Below, piece after piece: positions 1 through 10,628 of a stretch of DNA of 64,000 bases. The notes below the pieces were generated by a model that was not told where the DNA came from, did not search any database, and was given only the letters and a program-made list of their open reading frames with translations. The stretch's first letter is position 1; each line of letters opens with the position of its first letter. Source of the stretch: Aldrovandia affinis (taxonomy: Eukaryota > Chordata > Actinopteri > Notacanthiformes > Halosauridae); contig JAINUG010000147.1 in NCBI GenBank assembly GCA_029706075.1, positions 740,501-804,500 of the forward strand, written 5' to 3'. The position numbers were made by a program, and so were the translations under genes.

Positions 1-766
1 CCTCCTCGCTCGGCGGAGGGGCCGGGAAGTCGCCGTCCCGTCCCCGGGGTCCGGAGGCCCCTCGTCCTCGGGAGGCGCCGTCCGCTCCCGTTCCAGACGC
101 TGTTTGGGGTCTCTGTTGCCGTCGGCAGCGCTCCGCTGGAGGGAGTTGCCGAGGGAGACGGAGGTGGACTCCACGACAGAGGAGGAGACGTGGAAGTTCT
201 GGTTGTCGATCTGCACCGTCACGTCGCGGAACGCCATCATCAGCTTGCTGGCGCTCTGCGGTAGACTGTCGGACTGACCGACCTCCGGTAGGGTCAAGGG
301 GTCCGCTCCCAGGTCCCCGGCTACACCTCCTGAGCCGGGGGCGCTTGCTGAAGGTCTCTGTCAACTGGTAGGTGCCCCCATCCTGCAGGGAGCACATGGT
401 CTTCAGGCTCCAGTTGCTGAGGGCGTCGTCAATGGACTTGGCCAGGGACTGCACCTGCTCGGTGAAGGAGTCCTCCAGGTCGGTCAGGGTGCCTCCGACG
501 GGGGTAGGCAGGGAGGGGGAGCGCACCAGGGGGATGCCCATGAAGTTGTAGCCTTCCACCAGGGCCTTCTCGGCCAAGAAGCCGTCGCCGTTCTGCACAC
601 GCACCTTGCGCATGGAGATGCGCCGAGGTAGGCGGCTCTCCAGCAGCGAGTTGCGGATCTTCTCGAAGTTCTTGCTGAGCTGGTACTGGCGGAAGGCGGT
701 CTGGATCTTGCAAGCGGCACGGCGCGAGATCCGGTGGCCGCCGTATTTGTGCTCTAACATTTCGAT
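1..766 (-). CDS. iqsec3: iqsec3, IQ-motif-containing coding exon (partial, runs off left edge)
   Basis: Minus-strand exon of IQ motif and SEC7 domain protein 3, a guanine-nucleotide exchange factor for ARF GTPases at synapses (known for the family). A CAG acceptor after a pyrimidine tract lies at 767-769, and the exon opens at 766 with [10 protein letters not shown]. The calmodulin-binding IQ motif follows ([20 protein letters not shown], about 665-725), then [44 protein letters not shown] and [14 protein letters not shown]. These segments match IQSEC3, whereas I recall IQSEC1/2 having RMNKNFERLRSS after the IQ motif. Farther on, [22 protein letters not shown] (about 180-245) is also typical of IQSEC3 but lies in a different frame. 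The frame changes between 361 and about 240, most simply by one extra base in the G-run 337-341. No start or stop codon is expected here; the SEC7 and PH domains would lie left of the window. Confidence 0.93.
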   Translation of the reverse strand, partial: MEMLEHKYGGHRISRRAACKIQTAFRQYQLSKNFEKIRNSLLESRLPRRISMRKVRVQNGDGFLAEKALVEGYNFMGIPLVRSPSLPTPVGGTLTDLEDSFTEQVQSLAKSIDDALSNWSLKTMCSLQDGGTYQLTETFSKRPRLRRCSRGPGSGPLDPTGGRSVRQSTAERQQADDGVPRRDGADRQPELPRLLLCRGVHLRLPRQLPPAERCRRQQRPQTASGTGADGASRGRGASGPRGRDGDFPAPPPSEE

Positions 767-2179
767 CTGAGGAGGGATAGAAGGGAGAGAAAGAAATCTA
801 TTAAATATCTGGTCACAGCAGCATAGCAGGGAGAAGGATAACTGTTTCCCACAAATAAATATAGCACAGCATGTTGCACAATGGACACAATAGAGAGAGA
901 ATTTTATTCCCATTCAAATTACTTATACAGAAAAGATTCATTGTGTATGGGAGGAAAATATGCTTGGTCTTCTTATTTCCACTCCAATGCCCTCCGTAGT
1001 CAGCAATATGAGATGCTCCATCAATTCCGCTTTATCCTTGCGGTAATGTAATAATAAAATAGAGTCAGCTGGCATTGAGAACCCACATCGGGTTTGAGAA
1101 AGCCCATCTAGGGCCGTGATATCTGCAGATGACAGAGAAATTGCTAAGGGGACCACACAGCCTCAGCGCAATCTGTTGACACAGAGAGAAGAAGCAAAGG
1201 GCTCGCACGCACTAGCCAAGTGCAAACAGACAGCCGAGGCCGGGCACTGCCGGAATCAATAAACCCCTTTTCGGTTTACAGTGGGAGCGAACAAATAGAA
1301 ACACCGGAGCCTGGTTCATTTTCCCATTTCAATCTTCTCTCTGCCCAGCTCCATGGAGCGCAGGAGAAAAACATCGGGAGTTTGGGAACAGGCAATGGGA
1401 GGGAGCGGGGCCATCTGGAGAGGAACAAACAAGGGGCGGAAAAAGCGTTGGAAAAACATACGTTTTTCACACAGCACCCGTCCAGCTTTTGCAGGCAGGT
1501 CTGTGAAATGGAGGTTAAATCGGGTTCCGTTCCCGCTCTCTGAGAATTCTGTTCCTATTGGCTCTTTCAACATTAGATTTCCCCTATTCGTGCAGAGTGC
1601 CTTCGTGGGTTCTTACCTCAAACATGAACTGAAGCAAATTGAAACAATCTGCCCTCCCCTAAGTGCCCCTTTAACTGTGAAAGTTTCAGACAAGGCTATG
1701 TCCTATGAGGTGGCCAGAGCTGCTACATACACAGTGCTGCTATTATCATGCGTCTCTGGGATTGGGCACATTCCTTCCAGTCCACTCACAGCAACAGATC
1801 ACCATTAACAGCATGAGCATGAAATGATGATTCTCTGCAGTCCTTCAATGTTAGCTATAAAAATTAAATGTAATGAGGCTCCAGAAATGTGTCAAATTTA
1901 ATGACACATTGAAAAAGCAATGTTATTACTTTGTGGTATTTGAAGATTAGAAGATAATTAGATAAATGAAGGCAACATTGTACGTTTGAAACCAAAATGC
2001 AAAAAACTCTATATTTTTATTATATATAATAATCATAATCATTAATGAAAATGTTATTCATTTATATTTATTTAATTGCAAGTGTAGCGGAGCTCAGAAG
2101 GCATGAGTTAAAGTTGAGCGCGTGAGCGTCCGCTGCAAAGGGTGACGTCGATAAGAGTATGATTAGTTCCCAGAGTTAG

Positions 2180-2275
2180 GGACTTAAGGCTTTAGCTCAG
2201 CGGGCTAATCATCTCTCTTGTCGCGTTGAGATCCTCGGTTCAAAACTCGCTGCAGGCAGAACCAACTCTGTTACA
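2180..2275 (+). repeat. tRNA-like SINE head, degenerate
   Basis: An A-box-like TAGCTCAGCGGGCTAA and a B-box-like GGTTCAAAACT are spaced as in a tRNA gene. No intact cloverleaf or terminator is seen, so this is read as the 5' part of an old tRNA-derived SINE rather than a functional tRNA. Confidence 0.45.
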
Positions 2276-2949
2276 CAAGCATATATTTATTTCAAGATGG
2301 ACTACACCTGAATGCAAAAATCGAATTGAACCGCAATACCCAAGCCAATAACCCGTTGTTAGATCATTAATGCTATGCTAGCAGACCGAGGCAATAAAAT
2401 GAAACTCAGTCATTTGGAATTTACAAATCGTTCAAATAAATGACTTTGAGTAATGACTTTGCATCGTTCAAACAAATAACATGAACTTCTTATCTCTGCT
2501 AAAACAATCCAAGCAAAAACATTTTCACTTGAAAGACACAAACTCTGTGAAAACTACCCATTTTGACTTAGGCCCGATAGACAGGATTGTGATGTGTGGG
2601 GTAGACGGTTGGGAAAGCAGCAGAAATGATTGTACACTGGCAGCCATTGCTGGACAGAAACATTTTGGCACCTTCATCAGGTTCATTTTTCATAATCAAA
2701 CCACTGAGAGCCCAGCTGTGCTACAGATAATTCCGTTACTCAAACTCGCTTACACAAGGACCCAGTCCTCCAAACTGGCAGTGAGTGCTCTAAACACCTC
2801 AATCTGGAGTCCATCCTGACATTACAGAACAGTAAATGCCTTCACACAAGTGTCATTTGTGTTCATTTTTTCCCCTCATTGTTTTGGTCATATTGTTTAC
2901 TCACTTTAATTTTGGACTGTCCTCAAGGGTAAGGTATCGGTTCAGTTAA

Positions 2950-3085
2950 ACGGTTAGGCAATTGCCATGGTGACTGGAAAGTTTCAGGTTAAAATCCTGT
3001 GCAGGACACTGCTGTTGTACAATTCATGTATTTAACCACAATTTCTTTAGTAAATATCCAGCTGTGAAAATGGATAACATATCAA
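2950..3085 (+). repeat. SINE family A, diverged copy
   Basis: Shares with the copies at 15099 and 19442 the ordered blocks GGTTAGGCAATTG, a B-box-like AGGTTAAAATCCTG, GGACACTGCTGTTGTAC, a TTTAACC segment and AATATCCAGCTGT. The usual GTAAGTCGCTCTGG tail is missing. Confidence 0.6.
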
Positions 3086-3989
3086 AGTAAGCCAAGTTGG
3101 CAACACTAACTATTGGCTTTTGGAGAGTTGGAAATGCTATGACTAGCTTTGATGGTCACTGCAGCTTGGTCAGAATTAGCTCAGACTTCTCTTACTTTGG
3201 CTCCTTGGAACATTACAGTACTAATTACACTATCCATCACATTCCTAAACACAGCTGCATTCAGCAAGTGTGTCTTACTCCAAGTTTCTGGACTGTAACT
3301 ATTTAAGATGTGTTTTTGATTGTCTTGGCATGCACAGGAAGTTCGTTAATCCGTGTTTCCAGCTGGCAGAGGGCAAGTGCACCTCCCTCTCCAAGTAAAT
3401 GGCAGATGGACTCCGTCCTCTCCTTCGCCACCTCTGTTTGGTGCAGAGCCCATTCGGTTTGCCAAAGGCGTGGCAGGCATAACGATAGTCCATTGTATAC
3501 AGTGGGTGAGAGAGGATTTGTCCTTATTTCCACTCAACAACATCAGCTCGCTGAAAACCAATTTTCCGGAATCAATTATTACGGCTTCAGCTTCTTTGTC
3601 TGGCTCCCTTTCGGTTGACGGTGCATTTACGGAAAGCCGGGCAAATAAAAATGGGAGCTTGTGCTGCACATTGGGAATGCTGTTAATTGACTTCAGTCTA
3701 CACTGCCTGCTATTACCTTCATGTTTAGTTTTTTTGATGTTTCTTGAATATTTTCTGTTTCAGTGCAAGTGCAGCAGCCTTGTTCTGGTTTCACTTCTTG
3801 GCAATAAAGGAAACACCAACATAAAGTCCTAATAGAGTTGCTTTTTGTTTTGCCTTGCATCTCAAACCGATGCACAGACATCACGGTTGAGGAGTATGCA
3901 CTTTCGACGACAGTTGACGCTAGTTAATAATATATTTTTCACAGACTTCCATGCCAACATCGCCTTAGACACTGTTCCTCGGGAAACAT

Positions 3990-4262
3990 CAACAGTCTTT
4001 CTCACTGAAGCTCCTGCCAAATGTGCCCCAACAATCACCCCTCTTTCACTGAGTCACTGAGACATCTTCTTCTAGCCATGGTGACCTAAATAATGGGCAA
4101 CTAACCTTACACAGCATTTTTATAAATGACTCTAAGCATGATGGCATGTTAACTGCTTAATTAACTCAGGACCCACACCTGTGTGGAAGCACCTGCTTTC
4201 AATATAATTATATCCCTCATTTACTCAAGTGTTTCCTTTATTTTGGCAGATACCTCCATGTG
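3990..4262 (+). repeat. unclassified interspersed repeat, family G
   Basis: The block CACTGAAGCTCCTGCCAAAT plus ACAATCACCCCTCTTTC recurs near 47985-48040. The right end (TATCCCTCATTTACTCAAGTG, then TTTATTTTGGCAG) recurs at 33605. No coding potential or terminal repeat was recognised. It is probably a DNA-transposon derivative, but the class is not established. Confidence 0.5.
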
Positions 4263-4579
4263 CATTTATGGGAAAAGGTACTTTTTATAAGGCTGTCACA
4301 TTCAGTTTTCAACAAAATGTTATTTAAACTGCAGAAGTCTCCATGGGTCTTTTTCTAGCTTGTCTGTACGTATCTTTAACATTTTAAGATAAGCTGACAG
4401 ATGAAAAAAACGATACTTCAACATAATATGGTCACCAAGCCATCATGTGATTGTGTGACCAAGAAGGTTACTATTTCTTTGAATAGAACAATACGCTTAT
4501 CAAATGTACTTCCAATTCCAAACTGTCCACCTCATAAACTGTCATTGTCATATTTTTAGCACTCAAATGAAATAAGATT

Positions 4580-4937
4580 GGCCTCCCGCGTGGTCCAGTG
4601 GTTACAACGTCCGACGCTGGCCACGGAGACCGGGGTTCAATTCCCCGTCTCGCCAAGTGTCGGCTCTGGCCGGGAGTGCCACCAGGGGCGGCGATTGGCT
4701 GTCCGCCCCAGGAGGGAGGGGAGCCGACGTGACGTTCGCTGCGTATAGTGGCCCTGTAGTACCGGGTTACGGTCGACGGCCCTGCGGGTGCCGTCTCGTA
4801 AGAGGCGTCGCTTCGTCACTACCCGGTCACAGGACTACGGCAGCGAACTCACATTACTAGGGGATTGACGTAAAAATAGCGTGGGGTCTAATTGGCTACC
4901 AAATTGGGAGAAAATGGGATTAAAAAAAAAAAAAATT
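4580..4937 (+). repeat. tRNA-Glu-like SINE, family C, copy 1 (full length)
   Basis: The head (CCCGCGTGGTCCAGTGGTTA, then GGTTCAATTCCCC) has tRNA-Glu-type A and B boxes. The body contains GGCGGCGATTGGCTGTCCGCC and GACGTTCGCTGCGTATA, and the tail GGCTACCAAATTGGGAGAAA ends in an A-rich run. A perfect 10-bp target-site duplication AAATAAGATT flanks it (4570-4579 and 4938-4947), which fixes both ends. Confidence 0.9.
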
Positions 4938-6020
4938 AAATAAGATTTCCCCATCCACTTTGATGGTAATGCAAAGTTGAATCATTCTGACATTAAATTA
5001 TATCCAATCCAAATGGTTTAATTTACACACATGGTATTATGGTTATTTTAAATGTATGGACAGAACTTGCTGTGCAAATTCTATTAAGGGTACCGTCGTC
5101 TTCATGAGACAGATTTAGAGATGGACAGATTATTTTCGCTTATTCTCAGGGTTGGAATATCAATGGAGAATATATCAAAGAGAGTCAATTAACTGATAAC
5201 ACTCTTTAAAGTGAGTGGAAATTAAGTGAATGGATGACACACAAGCGATTTCTTTCCACCATATATCATTGTACTTCACAGTATTTGAACTTAAAACCAA
5301 ACACATAATCAATGGACATATACAAGACTTTCAACATGTGTTATTTGTGTAGCAAAAATAAAATGTTGACACTTTATATTGCAGAGGCCTTGTACCTGTG
5401 TAAGTACTATGGAGGTTTCATGTAGATTTTATTTGCAGTGTCACACAATTTTGTGGCAGGTATATGGCTACAGCATTGCAAAGTGCTTCCCATTTATAAA
5501 GAGGGTAACAGAATCTCCATCAGATTCAAGAACGCTATATGGATGAAAACGAATGCCTATCTAAACTTTGCTGACGAGCGGTAGGAGCCAAAGAGGTCTT
5601 CCTACTCTTTCCATTGATCTGTGTCTGATCAAAGAATGTATAATTATGAACCCCATCTACAGAAAAGCTAATCAACACTCCCTTAATGAGCTGAAAAAGG
5701 AAGTTGATTAGATATGCGTGCAGCCTAATGAAGAAAATTGTGCTTTTGCAGGAGCAGAATTAAGGGAATGAGATCTTAAGGGATTAATCAGACTCTCGCA
5801 AGCTCAGATGTCCATATCAGTCAAGCCTCATGACGGAACAGCTCTCGACCTTCAATGGGATTGGATAGTATGGAGTCCTGAAAATTCAGCAAGCTCTGTG
5901 ATTGGACAAGAGCTCAGAGAAACTGGCCATGGATCAAATGTAGCAAACTAAGCAGAATAATAATGGCATGGTTTCTGAAGTATCAAGATAAGCACATGTC
6001 TAAAGTGAAGTCTGTAATGT

Positions 6021-6180
6021 TTGGCTCAGGAGGTAGAGTGTGGCGTTGGCAATGCTTAGGTTGTGGGTTCATTTCCCACTGGGACCATATATACTGAAAA
6101 AAAAAAGTATGCATTCACTACTGTAAGTCGCTTTGGATAAAAGCATCTGCTAAATGGCATATGTTATGTTATGTTATGTG
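6021..6180 (+). repeat. SINE family B, copy 1
   Basis: tRNA-derived head with an A-box-like TTGGCTCAGGAGGTAGAGTG and a B-box-like GGTTCATTTCCC, then an A-run, GTAAGTCGCTTTGGATAAAA with CTGCTAAATGGC, and a (TATGT)n 3' end. Related copies lie at 21340, 29039, 32948 and 54794. Confidence 0.85.
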
Positions 6181-6396
6181 ATCCAATTGACAAGCATGTA
6201 ACAGTTATCACTAACTACTGTACATCCACATTCAACATTACCTTGAATTCAGTTTTAGTTCAACATCTAAATACTGATGGAACTTTATTGACCGACCTTT
6301 CAGAAAATGAACCTAAGAATGTCAAAAGCTGTTGAGAACACAACAACGAACCCCTGAGAAACAGAAGGGATAAGATCTCTATTTCAAACTGATATT

Positions 6397-6765
6397 AATG
6401 ATGAGAACGGGCTGTTCAGTTCAGGCTCATCATGTCCTAGTCCAGGGGTCGGCAACCCATAACACTCAAAGAGCCATTTGGACCCGGTTTCCACGGAAAA
6501 GAAAACACTGGGAGCCGCACCATTTTCTGTCGACGGGGGGGGGTGCAAATGAATCGGTCGCAGCGAAACAAAGCTGCGACCAGTTCATTTATTTCGCGGA
6601 CCGGGGGGGGGTGCTACGCCATTATATAATACTTATTATTTATTTTCCCAAGCCACGCGGAGCCGCAACATAAGGCTGAAAGAGCCGCATGCGGCTCCGG
6701 AGCCGCAGGTTGCCGACCCCTGTCCTAGTCTAAAGAGTATCCAGTATTGCATCACACCTGGTCCT
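6397..6765 (+). repeat. older interspersed repeat, family D, split by a hAT MITE
   Basis: GAACGGGCTGTTCAG...GGCTCATCATGTCCTAGT, continuing after the inserted element as GAGTATCCAGTATTGCAT, parallels 50612-50700 (GAACGGGTCGTTTAGCCCAT, GGCTCATCATGTCCTAAG, GTACTGCATCTAG). The interruption at 6443-6722 is a hAT MITE. Confidence 0.65.
6443..6722. mobile_element. hAT-superfamily MITE, 280 bp, perfect 8-bp TSD
   Basis: Terminal inverted repeats CAGGGGTCGGCAACC and GGTTGCCGACCCCTG are exact complements. They are flanked by identical 8-bp target duplications TCCTAGTC (6435-6442 and 6723-6730), the TSD length expected of hAT elements. The interior has GC-rich GAGCCGC motifs and two poly-G runs and no meaningful ORF, so it is non-autonomous. 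Confidence 0.93.
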
Positions 6766-7639
6766 TAGTTCACAATTTCAGGCATCAGCAGTTGGGAGAT
6801 GAGTTAAAACACTGAAAGTTATTTCTGTACATTTCGGTCCAGACACTTAACAAGTTATAGCCAATGTACTTGTTTTCCATGGGTTATTTTGACAGCATTT
6901 GGATGGAATCTTTTGTAATGACTTTGCATAAATACCTCATTTTTTGGAACGGATTTCAGAGTAGTTGTCAAGTGACTCCGCAGATGTGGGCACAAAGTAT
7001 TGCACTTTTAAGCTGACTCAAACTCATCATCAAGCTGAAAATATTTCAAATACAAAGGCGGTTTTATTAATTGGCTGAACTGATGCTTTCCCTGAAAGCT
7101 GCCAGAGCGCTTAAAAAGGCAACCAGAGTGAGAGGAAATGAAATGAGGTCCTGCAAACAGTCTTGACATGAATATTAAAGTATTACACGGGGAAATGGAT
7201 AGGAAGGAACATGTGACATGTGACATATCTTGCATTATCATATAAGTAGATCTGCCGTACTGTCCAGTACTGTACAGAAGATCCATCCGCTTTCATTGGT
7301 TTCTCCAGGGCAGATATTTGAAGCTCCCACAAAGAACGCACGCTCTGCTTTCTAAGGAAATACTAAACAAGTCATTGTATTTTTCCATCGCATTGTCTCA
7401 ACAGAAAATGTGACATCCAATTACAACACATAATTTGTACATTTGCCTCTGAGCATGTTAGTTCCCATTTCGTTGAATGTACTGCATGGAAAGGTGTGCA
7501 AATTCAAAGTCAATGGAGTATGGAAACCCACACATGATAGATCTAGCGTTAATTTAGCAACGAGACAACCAATAACTCAGGGAACCACTCACCTGTTCCT
7601 GTGAAGTGCCTCATACATCTCATGGTGTATGTGCAGACT

Positions 7640-7685
7640 GCAGGCAAAATGATAAGCCCAGATGGGCTGAATGGCCCTTTCAAAT
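7640..7685 (-). repeat. family D repeat, short fragment
   Basis: On the minus strand this reads GGGCCATTCAGCCCATC...GGGCTTATCATT, matching the 5' portion of the copy at 50612. Confidence 0.5.
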
Positions 7686-7845
7686 GATAATATAGGGAGG
7701 TCACTCAATATAGGGAGGTTTTAAAACATTTCATTCAAACTTTGAAAATAATGTTTGTGACCCAAGCTACTAGTTAGAGGCAAACGCAACCTATAAAGCC
7801 TGACAGGCAGTGTTTTAGCTTTGGATTTATAGAATTTCAAATAGG

Positions 7846-8312
7846 TGGTAGAAGGTTGGAGGTTTGAATCCCAGGTGGGCCTGTACTATTGAGCAAAGTA
7901 TTTAACCTGAATTTGTAGGGCTGGAAAGAGCTGGCGGTATGATTTTAATAGCCAGCTTCTCTCCCTCCCTGCACTCTGGTTCTGTGATCTGGAGAATCTA
8001 TTACCGACAAATGGCTGGCCTGCGAACTAACAACCATCAAAGGATTTGAGACTGTGCTGTGAAAGTTAAACCCACATACATTCACAGTGGGGGGCACCCA
8101 CCTCCCCTCCCACTCCCAGGGCCCTGCAATAAACCCAGTAAAAAAAAAAAAAAGCCAAATATGGAATACGGCAAAGAACTGGTGTTCATTTGAAGGTGTG
8201 CAAAAGAAACAATTCCCTTCAAATTGCTTCAGTAAAATATCCAGCTCTATGATGAATTGTATGTAAACTGTGCAAGTCGATCTGGATAAGAGCATCTGCT
8301 AATTGCCTAACA
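7846..8312 (+). repeat. SINE family A split by an insertion of about 290 bp
   Basis: The left half (GGTTTGAATCCCAGGTGGG, GAGCAAAGTATTTAACCTGA) stops near 7920. The right half resumes near 8211 with AAATTGCTTCAGTAAAATATCC and ends in AAGTCGATCTGGATAAGAG plus CATCTGCTAATTGCC. In intact family A copies these parts are contiguous. The intervening sequence includes a 14-base A-run (8139-8152) and is not classified. Confidence 0.7.
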
Positions 8313-8511
8313 TGTCAATTATTGATTCAAAAAGGGAGTGTTTATGTATTTTTGGTGTTGCAGTGGTTGAAAAAAACTTTATGAGAAGGAGATTAAAAGA
8401 TCATAGAGACATCTTGCACACCGCGTTGCCTTCCCTATAATCAAACGTCCCTTACGATCTTATAATGGACAGCACGTTCTTGGTGAACATTCTGGAACAT
8501 AATAGCTGACA

Positions 8512-8606
8512 TGCATCACCCAGGTGGGTGCTACACATTGGTGGTGCATCGCCCCAGGTTACTCCCTGCACTGTAAAGCCCTTTATCATCCTTGTAAGAG
8601 ATAAGA
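8512..8606 (+). repeat. SINE3-like 3' fragment
   Basis: TGCATCACCCAGGTGGGTGC, ACACATTGGTGGTG and CACTGTAAAGCCCTTTAT match the 3' half of the 5S-type SINE at 30212-30690 (near 30588-30660). The 5' half is absent. Confidence 0.7.
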
Positions 8607-10369
8607 TATGCTATAAGAATGTGATTAGTCATTGTTCAGACTGGAGATGTGAAGGACAGAGAACGTTTTACACAATGGTAGCGCTGACGAAGACCTGTCA
8701 CAGACAAAACAAAAACAGAAGCGCATTCTCCTGCGGCACATTTTATCTGCGATATCTAAACCAATTACTCTTCCAGCTTAAGGTAATTGCCAAGATAATG
8801 GAGTGCCACCACATCAAAGGAAGATCATCGAGTTCAAAGATATTAGCCGTGTTCATCACCCAGTTTCAAATTAGGTGTCCATTTCAATTATGTCAGTTTC
8901 AAAGCCGCAGATTCCTGCTCGCATGGAGTTTCCTGGAGATCATCCCCTCCACCAACATGAGAGAAATAACCACAATATGGCATGCGGGTGGAGCGCTGAA
9001 CGAACTTCACCACCATGTGCACAGGTTGTAATCATAGTTCTGGCAGGCTGTCCAGAGAGATTTTCTTCAATTGAAGAGATTGGCTTCAATTGAACCAAGT
9101 CAACCCCACCCAGCAGGCCCTCCAGAACCAGGGTTGGATACACCTGCCAGCTCGATTCTTGGCTGTGCCACTCTGTGCCAAGGGGACGGGGGTCTGTGTG
9201 AGACAGAGAGGTACGGAGGTGAGAATCTTGGCCGAGATTCCCCTAGACCCTGATAAAGGTGGGAGAAGTTATCTTCCTGGGGTGACTTCCACAGAGGAGA
9301 AGTATGGAAGAATGGAAGATGGGCAATGGGATCGAATAAATGCATGAAAACCTAAGAGCTGTCGGGAGTCAGTGACTACATAGTCATTGTTCGGATGGTG
9401 AAGTCACGCTAATAAGGATGCCTAGACTCACTCTAATCTCATTATGTGTTTGCCACTGAGGAGTTGACATATTGTACAGCAGGCTGACTGTATCTCATAC
9501 ACAAACACACAAACTCCACACAGACCAGCAGGCACACAATCTTCAACCGTGCTCAACAGACATGAACTCAGGACACCCATAGACCATACCCCACTCAATG
9601 ACACGCTCTTCACTCTCTTTGCTCTCAAGCAGCAGAAGGATGTGTGCTTGTCCAATGGAATCCATTGTTTCCCGAAGGCTATGTCATATCACTCCAGGTG
9701 TCTGAGAATACTTCTCCTTTAGAAATCTCATCGCTTGCGAACATCGTGATACTGAAATTAAGGAATACAGGAACTCCAGCAGAGAACCACATATCTATGC
9801 AGACAGACACAGTGGTGTGAAAAGAACAGCGGGGACCTCGTGGGGCGGAGATATTGGCCGTGAACAGAACGTAGGCGACACAGTTTATTGGGTTTATTTC
9901 CCAAACCTACCAGGAATGCGTGTCTATGCTAGAAAGGAGCAGACGAGAAAATAAACAGTTTTTTTTCCTCTGTTCCATCAGCGGTGAATCAAAGTGGATC
10001 GGCGCGAGTCTCTGGGGTTTGCTAACAAAACACTATCCAAACATAGCATTCAGCACCGTTACACAGGGCTGACAGCTACAGAGCCTGAGACAGAGAGACA
10101 GGAAGGACTGAGACGGAGGGCCGGTGAAGGGTCTGCGTCCCTTTGGAAAAGCCTGACCTCGTATCAGGTGTCCAGGACAAAACATTGAAACCCTCACCAA
10201 ATACCAGAAGAGCAGCATTTGGGAATCGGCGCAAGAAAAACCACAATATGCGACCCAAAATTGGCTGTCCAAAGCCTGCCTCCCTCTACCGCGTGGCCAT
10301 TCAACTCCAGTATCAGCGCTACCATTCATTAGCGGCCACACCTCCGCACCCCTCCGGCAGTGCCCCTAC

Positions 10370-10628
10370 CTGCTTGTTTTTGAGGTCGAGCGAGAGCTCG
10401 TAGTCGGAGGCGGAGGAGTGCGAGCAGGCGCCGGGCCCCTTGCTCCGATGCACTCTCACAGGAGAGGTGGTGTGGTGCAGACTGGCTTTCTGCCCTGTGC
10501 CCCCACGGGCCCCCACTGCGCCTCCCTCCTCCTCCTCCTCCAACTCCTCCTCCGCCTCCTCCTTCACTCCATCCTGCGCGTTCCCCTCGCGCTCGGGCCG
10601 CCCTGCCTCGCCCGGCGGGTGGGCGTCG
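10370..10628 (-). CDS. iqsec3: iqsec3 internal coding exon (259 nt)
   Basis: Acceptor tract TTTTCTCCTTTCCACAG lies just above 10628 and donor CAG/GTAGGG at 10370/10369. The first base completes a codon begun in the previous exon (phase 2); 86 codons follow, ending DYELSLDLKNKQ in frame with [10 protein letters not shown] of the next exon. The C-terminal segment SASDYELSLDLKNKQ is diagnostic for IQSEC3. Upstream is a low-complexity linker with a run of 14 residues made almost only of Glu (EEAEEELEEEEEGG), coded by an imperfect TCC-repeat on the plus strand (10529-10562). Human IQSEC3, as I recall it, also has a Glu run and an alanine/proline-rich linker in this interval, so divergence N-terminal of SDYELS is expected. 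Confidence 0.93.

Larger units (their letters stand above)
767..10369 (-). other. iqsec3 intron, about 9.6 kb
   Basis: Bounded on the minus strand by a GTAGGG donor (10364-10369) and a CAG acceptor (767-769). It is a phase 0 intron, because the upstream exon ends on a whole codon (CAG, Gln) and the next begins ATC. The recognisable content is interspersed repeats, listed separately. In 767-2180, 3090-3840, 4948-6020, 6770-7640 and 8610-10369 I see no gene, RNA gene or classifiable repeat. Short open frames there lack family resemblance and splice support. Confidence 0.85.

Noticed and set aside
429-720. Two minus-strand frames starting with Met in the first 720 bases as separate small genes
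   Set aside because: They are the non-coding frames of the iqsec3 exon. The frame with the IQ motif and splice acceptor is the real one.
2180-2275. Functional tRNA gene
   Set aside because: The boxes are degenerate and the arms do not pair into a cloverleaf by eye. A SINE head is more likely.
4591-4660. Functional tRNA-Glu gene in the SINE heads
   Set aside because: The same sequence recurs with SINE body, A-rich tail and target duplications, so these are retroposons.
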